DNA from: Trichoplax adhaerens
Lineage: Eukaryota; Placozoa; Uniplacotomia; Trichoplacea; Trichoplacidae
NCBI RefSeq assembly: GCF_000150275.1
Contig: NW_002060960.1
Coordinates: forward strand, 124,001 to 188,000
Direction: 5' to 3'
Length of the DNA: 64,000 nt
The notes under the pieces are model-generated. The model saw only the letters and a list, made by a program, of their open reading frames with translations, ran no database searches and was not told the DNA's origin. Below are positions 1-11,024 of this stretch, piece by piece; the first letter of the stretch is position 1; the number at the start of each line of letters is the position of its first letter. A program made the position numbers and the translations under genes.

Positions 1-380
1 GTTACATTTAAATAATCGTGAAATAGCCCAGGAATATAGAAGCAGCTTATAACATAATTCATCGGCATAGCAAATAAAGATCTGCCATAATGGGGTTTCA
101 CCCAAGCATATTTATTATCACCATGGAAGAAACTATAAATTGGCTGCTTAGTACTATTAAGAAAGTTGAAATACAGAACTCTGACAGTATCTACGCTAAC
201 TTTAGCCTTAAACGTCTTTCTGGTTGCCTCTTCGTCTTCTATACTTAGACGGCATTGACTTAAGCATTTTCTTGCGTCTTTTGTTGGATCATGTAAGGGT
301 GTCTCATTAAGGCAATCAACTTGCATCAATATCCACATCCACTGTAGAACTATTAGGGAGATAAAAGTCTTACTTCCCAT
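1..380 (-). CDS. 5' part of a putative secreted protein (partial)
   Basis: An open frame starts at an ATG at 378-380 and runs leftward without a stop to the window edge, about 126 codons. The first roughly 20 residues are hydrophobic (FISLIVLQWMWILM) and end near a Cys, which looks like a signal peptide. The rest has two close cysteines (CLSQC), a charged stretch (IEDEEATRK) and a region rich in aromatic residues (YSFFHGDNKYAWVKPHYG). A donor-like GTAAC lies at positions 5-1 of the complementary strand, so this may be a first exon of 375 bp ending in phase 0. I do not recognise the family. Signal peptide and open frame are seen; secretion is inferred. It could also be the luminal N-terminus of a membrane protein. 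Confidence 0.5.
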   Translation of the reverse strand, partial: MGSKTFISLIVLQWMWILMQVDCLNETPLHDPTKDARKCLSQCRLSIEDEEATRKTFKAKVSVDTVRVLYFNFLNSTKQPIYSFFHGDNKYAWVKPHYGRSLFAMPMNYVISCFYIPGLFHDYLNV

Positions 381-3300
381 GGTATATCTTTATTACTGGA
401 TCCTAATTCAGCTATTTTACGTTACTTGGCTGCTTGATAGGATGGCTGTTAAATGGAAAGCAAACAGTAATGAGATTTTTAGAAAAGCCTTGTTGCATTT
501 CTATTGAAATATAACTCGGAGCGAGGTATGATTCCGTGGCAATCCCAACCATTACAACGTGTAATATTATTTTTGATGCTACTTATGTCTTACAATCTAC
601 TTCAAATAATTAAAATGGATCCACATGTAGTGAAAACTTCAAGGTAAAATAATAAAACAAATGAAGTCATTGACTATTTTATGTTGATAAACATAACAGT
701 TAAATCGAAAAAATAGCTGACCTTATAATTTGACTAAAATTTACATATTATATATAGTGATCTATCACCCGATATTTGATAATAAAGACTCAATGCCGTA
801 GTTACCGTATACTAAAACCGATGTTACTACAAAGTTGCAATGATGATATATTAAAGCTGAAAAGGAGCAATAACATCTAGCGCATGTTGCCGATCGTAAT
901 GAGCAATTACTTCAACTCTACAAGGTAGTTGCCTGCATCTACATGCAGTAGTGCATCAGGATTACCTACCAACATTTCTGCTGTAAATCACTCTGATAAC
1001 CAAGTCACAATTTCATATCTTGCTTCAAATCATCTATGCCAGAACTATTTTAAAGTTAGAGATTGATTTTATTTAGCACTGCAGCTACTTTGCCTTTTAA
1101 GAATGATTTTCGTGTAGAATAAGATATAGAATTGATTCGAATTCTTTATGTAAGGTGCTCCAGAAGATCGATTAAAACTGTTTCTGAAGGAGTAGTTCAA
1201 AATGAACAATCAAAATACTTCATTATTCTTGGAAATGGTGATGAGCAGTAAGTCATATCTAAATAATGCAAATTTTACTTATTTTTATTAACGTAAGCAT
1301 GCATGCTTGGAATAGCTGCACCCAAGTCACAGAATCTTAGCTGTTTTACAAGCTTAAGGAATCTCGAGAAATGATGCACTAGGAGAAATCAAGAAGTCTC
1401 TCTTGTATAACAGTATTTAAACTACTTATTATACTAGACAGCAGCCTATAAAAAAGGTGCCAGTATCTAGCGTAATAATGCGCTGGGAGTGTTCTACAAT
1501 TTTCTTATGTATAAAAATATTTGTACTACTCTTCATGTAGACGACAGCCAGTTAAGCGATACGCTGACCTTGCGTAATGACGTATTAGGATTTGTTGAGA
1601 AGTCTCCTATGTGCAAAAATATTTACACTTAATTTTATAGTAGAAAGCACTCGGGAGAATGCATGTATCTTGACAATCTTTGTTCATTACAAGTATGTCA
1701 TCGTGCCAAGATGGTAAATTGATAAAACCATCAACTCTCTTCTATTAGAAAATACAACTTTAATGATATTGTCATACACAGCTTTGCACGTTGCTCTATA
1801 GCGAACAGGTAGATATCCAAGATCACGGATTACTGTGAGATTGGTAATGTTACTATTAGTCGGAATAGTGTTGCACTTTACTTAATAGCAATCTGATAAC
1901 TGGTAGATAGTAGGATAGGGATTATTTGAAAGTGTCACTTTCACACCGAATGCAGCTATTTTTATGCAGTTTATTAAAGGAGAAATTGCTTACATTTCTA
2001 AAACTAGCAAGCCCTCAATCTGCTATTAATAATAATAACTGGGTATATCAAGTAGTATAACACTCGAAGATGGCCAATAGCAAAGCATCAGAGTTCGACA
2101 TGAAAATGGGCGTATATAAAAGCTACTATCATACTTTCCTTTACTTATTGTGTGGATAGAGTACAGCACGTTAGCAGCATAGTAGTTTAGCAGTTAATTA
2201 TACGCCTGTTCTACTGTATCTTAGTAGCTAATTTATTATAACTTAAGTTATTTGCTATAATAAATTGATCACGTATGGTTATTCACACATACTCGCGTGT
2301 GAGGTGTTAAAATGGTAATAGATTTATTTTTTCATTTATCAGGATCTAGCTTATTGGTTTGCTTTTTCCCCTATGACTCTTTCTATCACTTGTTACAAAA
2401 CACTCCATCTCTTAGAATTCGTCCTTCATGCTTGTTTGTGTTTTAAACTAGCCTGCAGCAATAAAGGACTGAAAAAGATGGACTCTCTGGGCACTAGCTA
2501 TCAATCAGTCATGGAGTTAATGCTTTAAATGCATATGTTGTACACAAAATGAGCATAAGCTTGTAGTCTCTAATTGAGGGCTATATTTTACTGTGCTAGG
2601 CGAAGTGAAGACAGCCTAAGACTAGTCAAATCGCGAAAAGCTCACAAGATTTATCCTTCAATGATTTGTTTTATTCTCCTAAGCGTTGAACTGTCTGCGG
2701 ATATCATATTAGTTACAATTGTCTAACCTCTGAACCATCTTGACATGGAGTAAGATAAATTTATATCGATAATTTACAAGGAAAAATGTAAGAATTTCAG
2801 ATTTTTGCTATATTTTACACGATATGAATACAATCATACGGTAATCCCCATTACAATGACTGAACGCAATTCACTAATGCAAGTATTGCAATTTTCAAAG
2901 CTAGGGATCTAGATCAACATCGTTTTACAATCGTTATTATAATCTTTACAAAAGATTGGCAACAGCAGTTTGAGACGTTCACTGCTCAGACATTAAAATC
3001 AATAATACTGTATTGATCATATAATAACTTTCCTCCGTCATTACTATGGATAAACTAACTAATTCTAATGGTCATGAATTAGATTAAAGACATGATGCAT
3101 ACGCGTCGACTACCTTCAATTTTTATACGGAGTTCGCCATGCCAAATTAAACTATTTGAATAATCTAAATAGGCTATATTACGTATTTGACATGATTATC
3201 TCTCCTTGTAATTCGTAAATTACAAATAATATTATTTATTATCCAAGACACCTAGATCAAAGATTCCTGTCATAAGTACCACCCTTATAAGAGAATTAAG

Positions 3301-4509
3301 GTGTCGAATAGAATTATGTCTTGATTCTATCATGCTAACTGTAAGCGTTACATACAGTAGCCTAATACTAGGAATTTTTATATATAACAATATTGAAATT
3401 TTTAATGCGAAATAGAGACAGCTCTAAGAAGTTCGGATGAAATTCGTTTGTAAACAAAAACAATCACTTGAAAATGTAATTACTACCAAAAGGTATTTCT
3501 GATGACATTTCCTAAACTATGAAATATTAGTTATAGAATAAAAGCGTTTTTATTCCTTTCTCAATTATGATGAATCAAATTGATTTATATAGCAGCGTCC
3601 ATCATAGCAGTTTTATAAAATGTGCTATTAACTTTCATTAATAGTTAGTAACATTTTATTCAATCGATCGGTAAATTCAAAATATGAATCGATGAAAGAA
3701 CTACTAAATTCTTCTTGCCAATTCTGCTATGATTATGCTGTATGGTACTTTTCTAGAAATATTCTTGTATACAATTATCAATTTATTCGAGCAAAAATGC
3801 TACAACTAGCCATAATAAAATTTTAATGACCAACAGAATCAAGCTTATCCTTATAATATATCACTTCTTAAAATTAATTTATGAAGCTGTCCAAGTTTCT
3901 AACCGATCATATCAATACCGTCAATGGGAAAGTGATCGGTAATTTAGCGCACTTACAAACAAAATTGGCTACATCGATTTTACAAATTGATTCAATAATG
4001 AGGAGTTGTAATCCTTATTTTAACTAATCACACAATTTATAGTCTACGAGACACCCATATACTCTATTTTCTCCAGTTTTGAATTACCATCTAACGTATT
4101 TGTGAAAGGTCCTTTTTTTCTGAGCGTGCCTTACGTTGCTTATGATTTTCTGATGATTTAGGAAACAAACTTGACGCTAACCCAACAAAGTTAAGATCCA
4201 TCAATTTATTTAAGAAGCGATGTATTAGTCTTCTAGCGTTAGCATGCTTGGAGATTTTAAGAACGATAATATAGATGACTAAATTTATCAAACTACTATA
4301 ATTATAACTTCAACACTTCAAATGATCTAATTATACAGTATATGTATGACAATATCTTCAGTTATGTTTTACTTTTCGAATTATTTTACATTCGTTAAAT
4401 ATACTTACAAAAGTGTACTCAATATTCAAGCTTAATTAGTCTTCCACTATCCTAAGACCAATAGTGATTGAAATTATTATCAGATTCAGAAGATGATTAT
4501 TGATAACCT
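381..4509. other. Stretch without a supported gene
   Basis: This stretch between the secreted-protein start and the GPCR is AT-rich and full of stops in all frames. A minus-strand frame of 66 codons at 4091-4291 has a basic C-terminus and a possible acceptor upstream, but begins at a non-ATG codon and matches nothing I know. A plus-strand ATG at 1202 runs 46 bp into a good donor (GTAAGT), but no partner exon was found. Nothing else could be supported. Confidence 0.4.
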
Positions 4510-5466
4510 TTAATGCGGATAGATACTGGATCTCCAACAAAAATTGACCTTGGATAATTTGATATCGATTGATGTATAAGTAAAAATGAGAGAATGAACT
4601 AGCGGATATGAATAAGCCATATACTGAGAGGCTCTTAACCAATCATGAAATACCTTCGGGTGATATTTAAATTGAATAGAAGGCGAAAGCAAAATGAGAG
4701 CAAAACACATAAATAATGGCATCCACATTATGAGATAGAGACATATTAATGTAACGAAGGTTAGCGCAAGTTTATGATTACGTCTAACATGAGAAGCATC
4801 AGCAGTGTGAAAAATTTGAGCAGCAAACTGCTTTCTTAAAATACGAATTTTTCGAAAGATATAAATGTAACAGCAGATCATAATAAAACAAGGTAGAATA
4901 AAAAATAAGCATAACGTACTTATATAGTAGATAGCTTCTTGTTGTGAATTTTCAGGATCCCAAGCTATACAAAGTTCAGATTGCAACCTTCGATGAGTAA
5001 AGATAGGGGCGATAGAAACGGTGATCGAGATAAGCCATATGATAGCAAGACTCCATTTGGTACGATAGAGCGTGGATGGATTACGAAAATAATGTCTAGC
5101 GTAATATATAGTTAAGAATCGATCAATACTAGCGGCCATTAAATGTAAATTAATGGCGATAATCATAATAGTGGCAAAGATGGATGTTAATGAGCAATAC
5201 AGCCAATTATTACGATAATGTGGACTGGCTAAACGTGGAAAGATATAGAGAGCAGCAAACAGGATATTACCACAACATAAACTTCCCATTATAAGATAAA
5301 TACTTTGATTAAATAGATTACGTCGATAATATATTGCTATGATAACCCCAATATTAATGATTATGGTGATCAAACCAATAAGCGACCAAATGATAATTTC
5401 GGTCATTCCGTTATGAGGTAATAAAATGTCTGAGAAGAGATTGCGATAAGAAGAATTATTGAACAT
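4510..5466 (-). CDS. Rhodopsin-like (class A) G-protein-coupled receptor, single exon
   Basis: A seven-helix receptor of 318 aa with no intron, starting at a true ATG (5464-5466). The short N-terminus carries an N-glycosylation sequon (NNSS). Helices lie at about 23-47, 56-78, 90-121, 138-158, 178-205, 234-261 and 278-299. Cys91 at the top of helix 3 and Cys166 in extracellular loop 2 can form the conserved disulfide. Helix 3 ends in Asp115-Arg116-Phe117 (DRY type) and helix 6 has W248-M-P250 (CWxP type). Two usual switches are altered: the helix 2 aspartate is replaced by Asn67, and the helix 7 NPxxY reads HSLIFTY from 291. Length and layout match the second GPCR at 43695-44657, so the two are local relatives. 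The ligand is unknown; class membership is firm. Confidence 0.9.
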   Translation of the reverse strand: MFNNSSYRNLFSDILLPHNGMTEIIIWSLIGLITIIINIGVIIAIYYRRNLFNQSIYLIMGSLCCGNILFAALYIFPRLASPHYRNNWLYCSLTSIFATIMIIAINLHLMAASIDRFLTIYYARHYFRNPSTLYRTKWSLAIIWLISITVSIAPIFTHRRLQSELCIAWDPENSQQEAIYYISTLCLFFILPCFIMICCYIYIFRKIRILRKQFAAQIFHTADASHVRRNHKLALTFVTLICLYLIMWMPLFMCFALILLSPSIQFKYHPKVFHDWLRASQYMAYSYPLVHSLIFTYTSIDIKLSKVNFCWRSSIYPH

Positions 5467-7851
5467 ATTGAATTCCTATTTAATGTTTCAATGTTGGGCT
5501 TAAAAACGGCGTTAGCGATCTAGATCGATAACTACGATGAAGATGGACAAGATCGATTGCTTACAAAGTGTTCTATAAGATACAAATACAAAGTTCCATT
5601 TTCTAATAGTCTTTACGCTCCAATTTTAAATATCGATCGTCATATTTTGTGTCGGTATCAATTATCGTAAAATCCAAGAACACTTCCAATGCAAGACTTT
5701 TCCAATTTAAGACATTGGCATTTTCATCATAATCATCTTCGACATTAATTATCGGTAAGAAATAAATAACAACTCGAGTATAAGATCGACTCGCTTGTAC
5801 ATTGGAAAGTAATCTAGAAAAAAATTATTATTGGCTGCTATCCAACTCAATTTTTTTTTCTTTACAATCGCTGAGGTTTTCTAGGCAAAATAATTGAAAT
5901 TGAAATATAACGTATTGATATAGTTGAACATCCCCCCAAACAAATTATTATCATTCCTGACAGGATTGAAAGGAGATAAAAGAAATTAAATTCTTCGTAG
6001 AAAGAAAAGAAGAATTTACAGGCATATTCAATTGTAAATAAGATTTTATTCTACAATTCAATGAAAATTGGATATAAAGAACATGTTTTTTTATTCTTTT
6101 AAAGTTCAACTATTCTTCCTACCCCAATGGAGAATAATGATCTGAAAGTCAGATTAAGATAGGCCTAAGTAGATTAAGAATAAGTTATTTTCTTATCAAA
6201 AGAAATGCCGACGAAAGTATATCAATAAGTCACAAGATCGTCTTGTTCACGTTATCATGGTCGAAATTTATTATGTTCAATTGTTTAAGTTATGTTTTAT
6301 TCCATTTCATAATAAAATTGCTTAAAAGAAGGCAAAAAAAGGCATCAACATAGTACTGTAGGGCTATAATGCGCAATCAATATTGACTCAATTTTCACCA
6401 GCGATACGCAATTTGACTTTTGGAGTTACTATCGTTCATAAAGGGTCGCTAACTCTGTTCATTTACACTTGGAAAATAGTGGTCCATCTATCCTGTTGCC
6501 TTATTTTCTTTATTGGCAGTAGTAATTTAATCCTGGGCAATGTCAATAATAGCACAACCAATAATTCTTTAGGCTTTAATTTATGCTATACCAACCTCAC
6601 TTTAATTTACTTAATCTTTTCCATACCAACATGATTACTTTTCTTCACAAGGCAAATGACCCCAATACGAATTGTTATTTTAAAAATATTTTATACAAAA
6701 TATTTTAATCCTCACCGAATAGAGCAAAAGCAACAACAAGTCAATCAGTGAAAAACTTGTCTTATTTAATTAATAGCATAATATTGCGCCCAGCCTTGAT
6801 CTAGATATATAGAGAAAATGCTAACAGTTGACAGTGTTCCACTTCTAGGACTATTTAGAAGGTTAAAGTTGTTTTTTTATTTTTGTATAAACGAGTACTG
6901 TACCGAGTTTACTTGAAGAATGTGATGGATAAAATTGAAAACAACCAATTGAAAAGATTTCTTTATGGTAAATTTACAACATTCCTATTAAATTTCCTTC
7001 TAGAAATAGACATTAAAGGTGCTTTTATTTCCCCATCTGTTCTACTCAACAAAAGAAACACAAAACAATCTTCTCTTGACATAATTTATTAGTTTACACA
7101 GGGATCTTGTCTCTATCATAGAAGTTCAAACTCATTTTATGTTTACTTTGACTAAGGAAATAAATTTTATCTTCTAATTCTCATCATAATGACATTAAGT
7201 AGACTTCTAAAATTATACATAGTATTTGATGTCTCTTACAATGTTCATTCTAGTTGAGTTATTTATTACTACTTCCTTTTACAATGTTCTATAAGCAATT
7301 AACCTAAATTTCTTTGTAGATACCAATTTTATCTAATATGATGGACTGAACACTTCCATTTTTAATATGCCCTTTAGCATTATCGACAGTAAATTAGAAA
7401 TAAAATAAAATCTATTGCCAGGATTGCAGCATTAATGAAGTAATTAATTCGATGCAAAGGATCAAGCACCAATAATCCAAACACTTTAGCATTGTTAGTA
7501 TTTAACATAGTTTGAAAAATAACACTCAAACTTGTTTATCAATCTTGCATCGTTCAATAACATTAGAATTTTATGACTCATTTTTTAGTATCCCTAAAAT
7601 CAAATCAATAAACTTCCTGGAAATAGCGATGACATTTCCTTCATGCCATGGATGAAAGAATAAAACTAATCGAGTACAAATTTATGTTTATAGGCTCCCT
7701 ACCAATCATTATTATTCTATATATAGAACAAATAATAACATTATACGGTTTATGTTTATACCTTACGACATTTATTTTAAAAACGATAAATTTAAATACA
7801 GCTTAATTTACTTAATAGGTCAGTTGCAGTCTTGGTCAATTTTCTGAAATA
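5467..7851. other. Stretch without a supported gene
   Basis: AT-rich DNA between the first GPCR and the minisatellite. Plus-strand open frames of 83 codons (6383-6634) and 69 codons (6883-7092) both begin at TTG rather than ATG. They have no splice or homology support and are probably chance frames. Confidence 0.45.
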
Positions 7852-8905
7852 CTCGAATCGATCAAGGATCGCTAAACCTTAACATAACATTGTCGATATG
7901 AAGAAAGGCGATAATGAATACAAGATCAATTTTCTTGCAGCTAGTTGAATTTCTCGTATCTGACAGAGATCTCTAAATCTAACATGGTATTGATGATGAA
8001 GAAAAAGCGATGCTAGATGACAGCTCAATGCATGTTATCATTCACCTTCTTGAAATTCTCATATATGTCAGAGATCTATGAATCTAACATAGATCGATGA
8101 TGAAGGAAATACAGTGCTAGTTGGGAGACCAATACATATTTTCATTCACCTTCTTGAAGTTCTCGTATCGATCAAGCGTTACTAGATTTGACCTACTATC
8201 GATCATGTAATTAAAGGCGATACTAGCTAGGAAATCAGTATTCAGTAGCCTTTCTGAAATTCTCGTATCTGTCAGAGATCTGAGAATCTAAAATACCGTC
8301 GATGATATAGGAAAGGTGATACTTGATAGAAGATTAACATAGTATTTGTTCACCTTGTTGAAATTCTCGTATCGTACATGGCTCGCTGATCCCTAACATA
8401 TCATCCATGATCTAAGGCAATACTGGATAGGGTATCAGTTCTTATTCACCTTTATGAAATTCTAAAATCTGTCAGAAATCATTGAATCCAACATACCATC
8501 GATAATGAACACGATACTAGATAGGAGCTCAATTTTCGTTCAACTTCTTGAAATTGTTAGAAATGATGATACTAGACAGGAGATCAATGTGTGTTCTCCT
8601 TCTCATATCGATCAGCGATCTCTGAATCTAAAATACCATAGATAATATTAGAAAAGGTGATACTAGATGGGAGATCAATGTTTGCTCTCCTTCTTGAAAT
8701 TTTCATATAGATCAGCGATCTATGAACCTAATAGACCATGGATAAAATAAGGAATGGCGATACTAGATAGGAGATCAAGTTTGTTCACCTTCTTTAAATT
8801 CTTATATCTACCAGGTAGATCTTAGCCTAAAATACTATTGATGATACGCTACAGATACAATATAAGGAAAGGTGGTGCTGAATAGGAGATCAATATTCGG
8901 TCAGA
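7852..8905. repeat. Degenerate minisatellite, about 100 bp unit, roughly ten copies
   Basis: A recurring landmark (CTCGTATCTGTCAGAGATCT and variants) is seen at about 7853, 7953, 8058, 8162, 8262, 8366, 8462, 8602, 8702 and 8811, a spacing of 96-109 bp. The one longer step (140 bp) contains an extra partial unit. Each unit continues with a 'gaatctaacatacc' segment, a 'gatgatgaaggaaaggcgatactagata' type segment that varies between units, then 'ggagatcaat' and 'gttcaccttcttgaaatt'. Units differ by many substitutions and small indels, so the array is old. No open frame runs through it. Confidence 0.85.
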
Positions 8906-9744
8906 AGAGCATATCCTAATTGCTAAGGCTTCCTATATGATCGATAAATATCATGGAATGGAAGCTACTATGTTATAGACGAAATGGCTATATTTGCTAT
9001 TTGCCTGAAGGTCGATACTAAAGAATTGGCATTGGGTAACAACGACGCAAAATTAGAAATTCTCCTTATTATCATGCTGAAAAGCATACAATACCTATTT
9101 TTGGAATAGAAAATAGTGCGTCAAAGTAAAATGAAACGGACCTCTTCTTGCATCAAACAACAACCAAGCAGAGCATTATCTACACACTAGAAAGATTCTG
9201 AAATGCATAGAAGAAAATCAAATTCGCTTAATATCTTTCTACTGATTGGAAGTGGAGATCGGGTTAATTTTATAAATCAGAATATTCGACATATATGCAC
9301 ATTTTGTAGATTTTATGAATTGTTAGCACGATTGATTCCATTTAGTTTTCTTGAGTAAACAAAAATTTCACAAAAGAGGGGTAGTTATTACGATTTTGTC
9401 AACATTCTTTTAATAAAATCTGTTTTCAAGATGTACAATTTTCCTCTTTCACCAAGAATTAGAAATGTACTAGGAGCAGATAGCGCGAAATAATAAAATC
9501 AAGCCTAATTTTTAAAGTACCACGGTAACCTTTAATATTATGTTAATGAAATCAACGCTTGGAGCGAAATTAAAATACAAGCCATATAATAAGTTGTCGA
9601 TTAATGAGTAAATCAGGTCTATATATGTCAGGATCTTCAATGTAATATTAAACAAATCATCATTCAATCGATCAATTTTAATCAGAAATGGGCGTAAAGA
9701 GCTATATGCTTTACCTACACATAGATAAAAAAAGATTTTAGTGA
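8906..9744. other. Stretch without a supported gene
   Basis: AT-rich DNA between the minisatellite and the first SLC35F-like remnant. No coding or repeat structure was found. Confidence 0.4.
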
Positions 9745-11024
9745 AGCAGAGAATGCCAAATTGGTCTTTATAGGTATTGTAAGGGTTAATAATACCACTA
9801 TTAAAGATGCAGTCCTTAATATCTTGTACACATAGGATACTTCTTACAAAAAAGAAACATCAACCTCAGCATTCATAGGAATAGCAAATAAACAACCTAA
9901 CGAAGCATAAACTAGATAGGTAATTGAAATTCCAATACAGAGAAGCAAAACGTATAAAATATAAATAATAGCAATTGCAAAAATTTTCCAAAGGAAACTG
10001 GCGACTAGTTGGTTAGCACCTGAATTCCAGCCAAATTTAAAATGAGAATAGGTATCCGTAGTGTTACCGCGGAATAACAGACTGTCGGGGTTATGAAAAT
10101 CGTCGCTCATTGAGCTGCAGATGGATTCATAATACACTTTTTAACAAAAATCTAAATCATAAATTAAACTAAGATCTTTTCAAAGGCTTTTTACGAAAAT
10201 TAATATTCAATAGTTCATAATTAAAATACTATATTTAAATTATGTCAACTTCAATATCAATGTTATATCCTATGTACGGTACTAAGGCATACAGCTGTGA
10301 ATAACAGCACCGCTAAGCACTATTTTTAATACTTTAGATGGTAAACAGAGCTTCAATGTTCTACAACAATCATCAAATGCTAATCTATTTTAACTAGAGT
10401 TTCCTTAAATTTTATGCTTTCAATTTTAAATCGTAACGTACTACACCATCAACGATAACAAAAGACAATTAAAATCAAAGATAAGCAAAGATATAAAATA
10501 TCAATTTTTCGAAATTATTGTATTCATCCTTAATTGCTCAATTTATATTTTATTTAGCTCTCTAGCTAAATAAAAAAACGAACCGTTATATATTTACTTT
10601 ATAGATTAGCTCCTATTTAATCAATTTTAAGTTTGATAGTCAATCTCGTAGAAATTTGTAGTTGTTTTAGACAGCTGATAAGAGCAAATTATTAGTAATT
10701 GAATAAGCACTATAAATGTTGTAAATATCAAAGGGTACAAGCCAATAATTGGGTTTATAATTTTAACTTCATTTTACAGGCCTCAGCTTGCAACAAAGGT
10801 CAGTTCTATCAATAGTGCTGATTGCGGAGGAATTGCGAGAACTGCTAATATGCGTACAGTAAAGGATCAAATACAATCTTGCTCATCATAATCCGAAGTA
10901 TAAGTAAGTATTAAGAAACGATAGCTGAATTACCCGGATAATTGTAAATGGCTCCTTTAGCTATACCATAGAGACAATATATACAAAATCTTTTGAAGCT
11001 GAAAACACTGCCATAACATACCGT
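9745..11024 (-). pseudogene. SLC35F3/F4-like transporter pseudogene (array copy 1)
   Basis: This is a decayed copy of the gene at 21880-25913. The last exon remnant (about 9745-10151) keeps the recognisable stretch FAIPMNAEVDV, but it has an in-frame TGA near its start and several frame-shifting indels compared with copy 2, and its frame ends early after VDVSFL. The exon of 126 bp in other copies survives only as about 20 bp around 10301-10320, joined directly to intron sequence, so most of it was deleted. A fragment of the 220 bp exon lies at about 10934-11024 and loses similarity after roughly 90 bp. No upstream exons were found. Intron sequence still resembles copy 2, so these two copies are closest relatives. 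Confidence 0.8.

Noticed and set aside
1202-1247. ATG followed by 15 codons and a good GTAAGT donor, possible first exon
   Set aside because: No acceptor and continuing exon could be found downstream.
6383-7092. Two plus-strand frames of 83 and 69 codons
   Set aside because: Both begin at TTG, have no splice context and no recognisable domain.
7852-8905. Regular repeats considered as a CRISPR array
   Set aside because: Units are about 100 bp, strongly diverged and without unique spacers, in a eukaryotic sequence.
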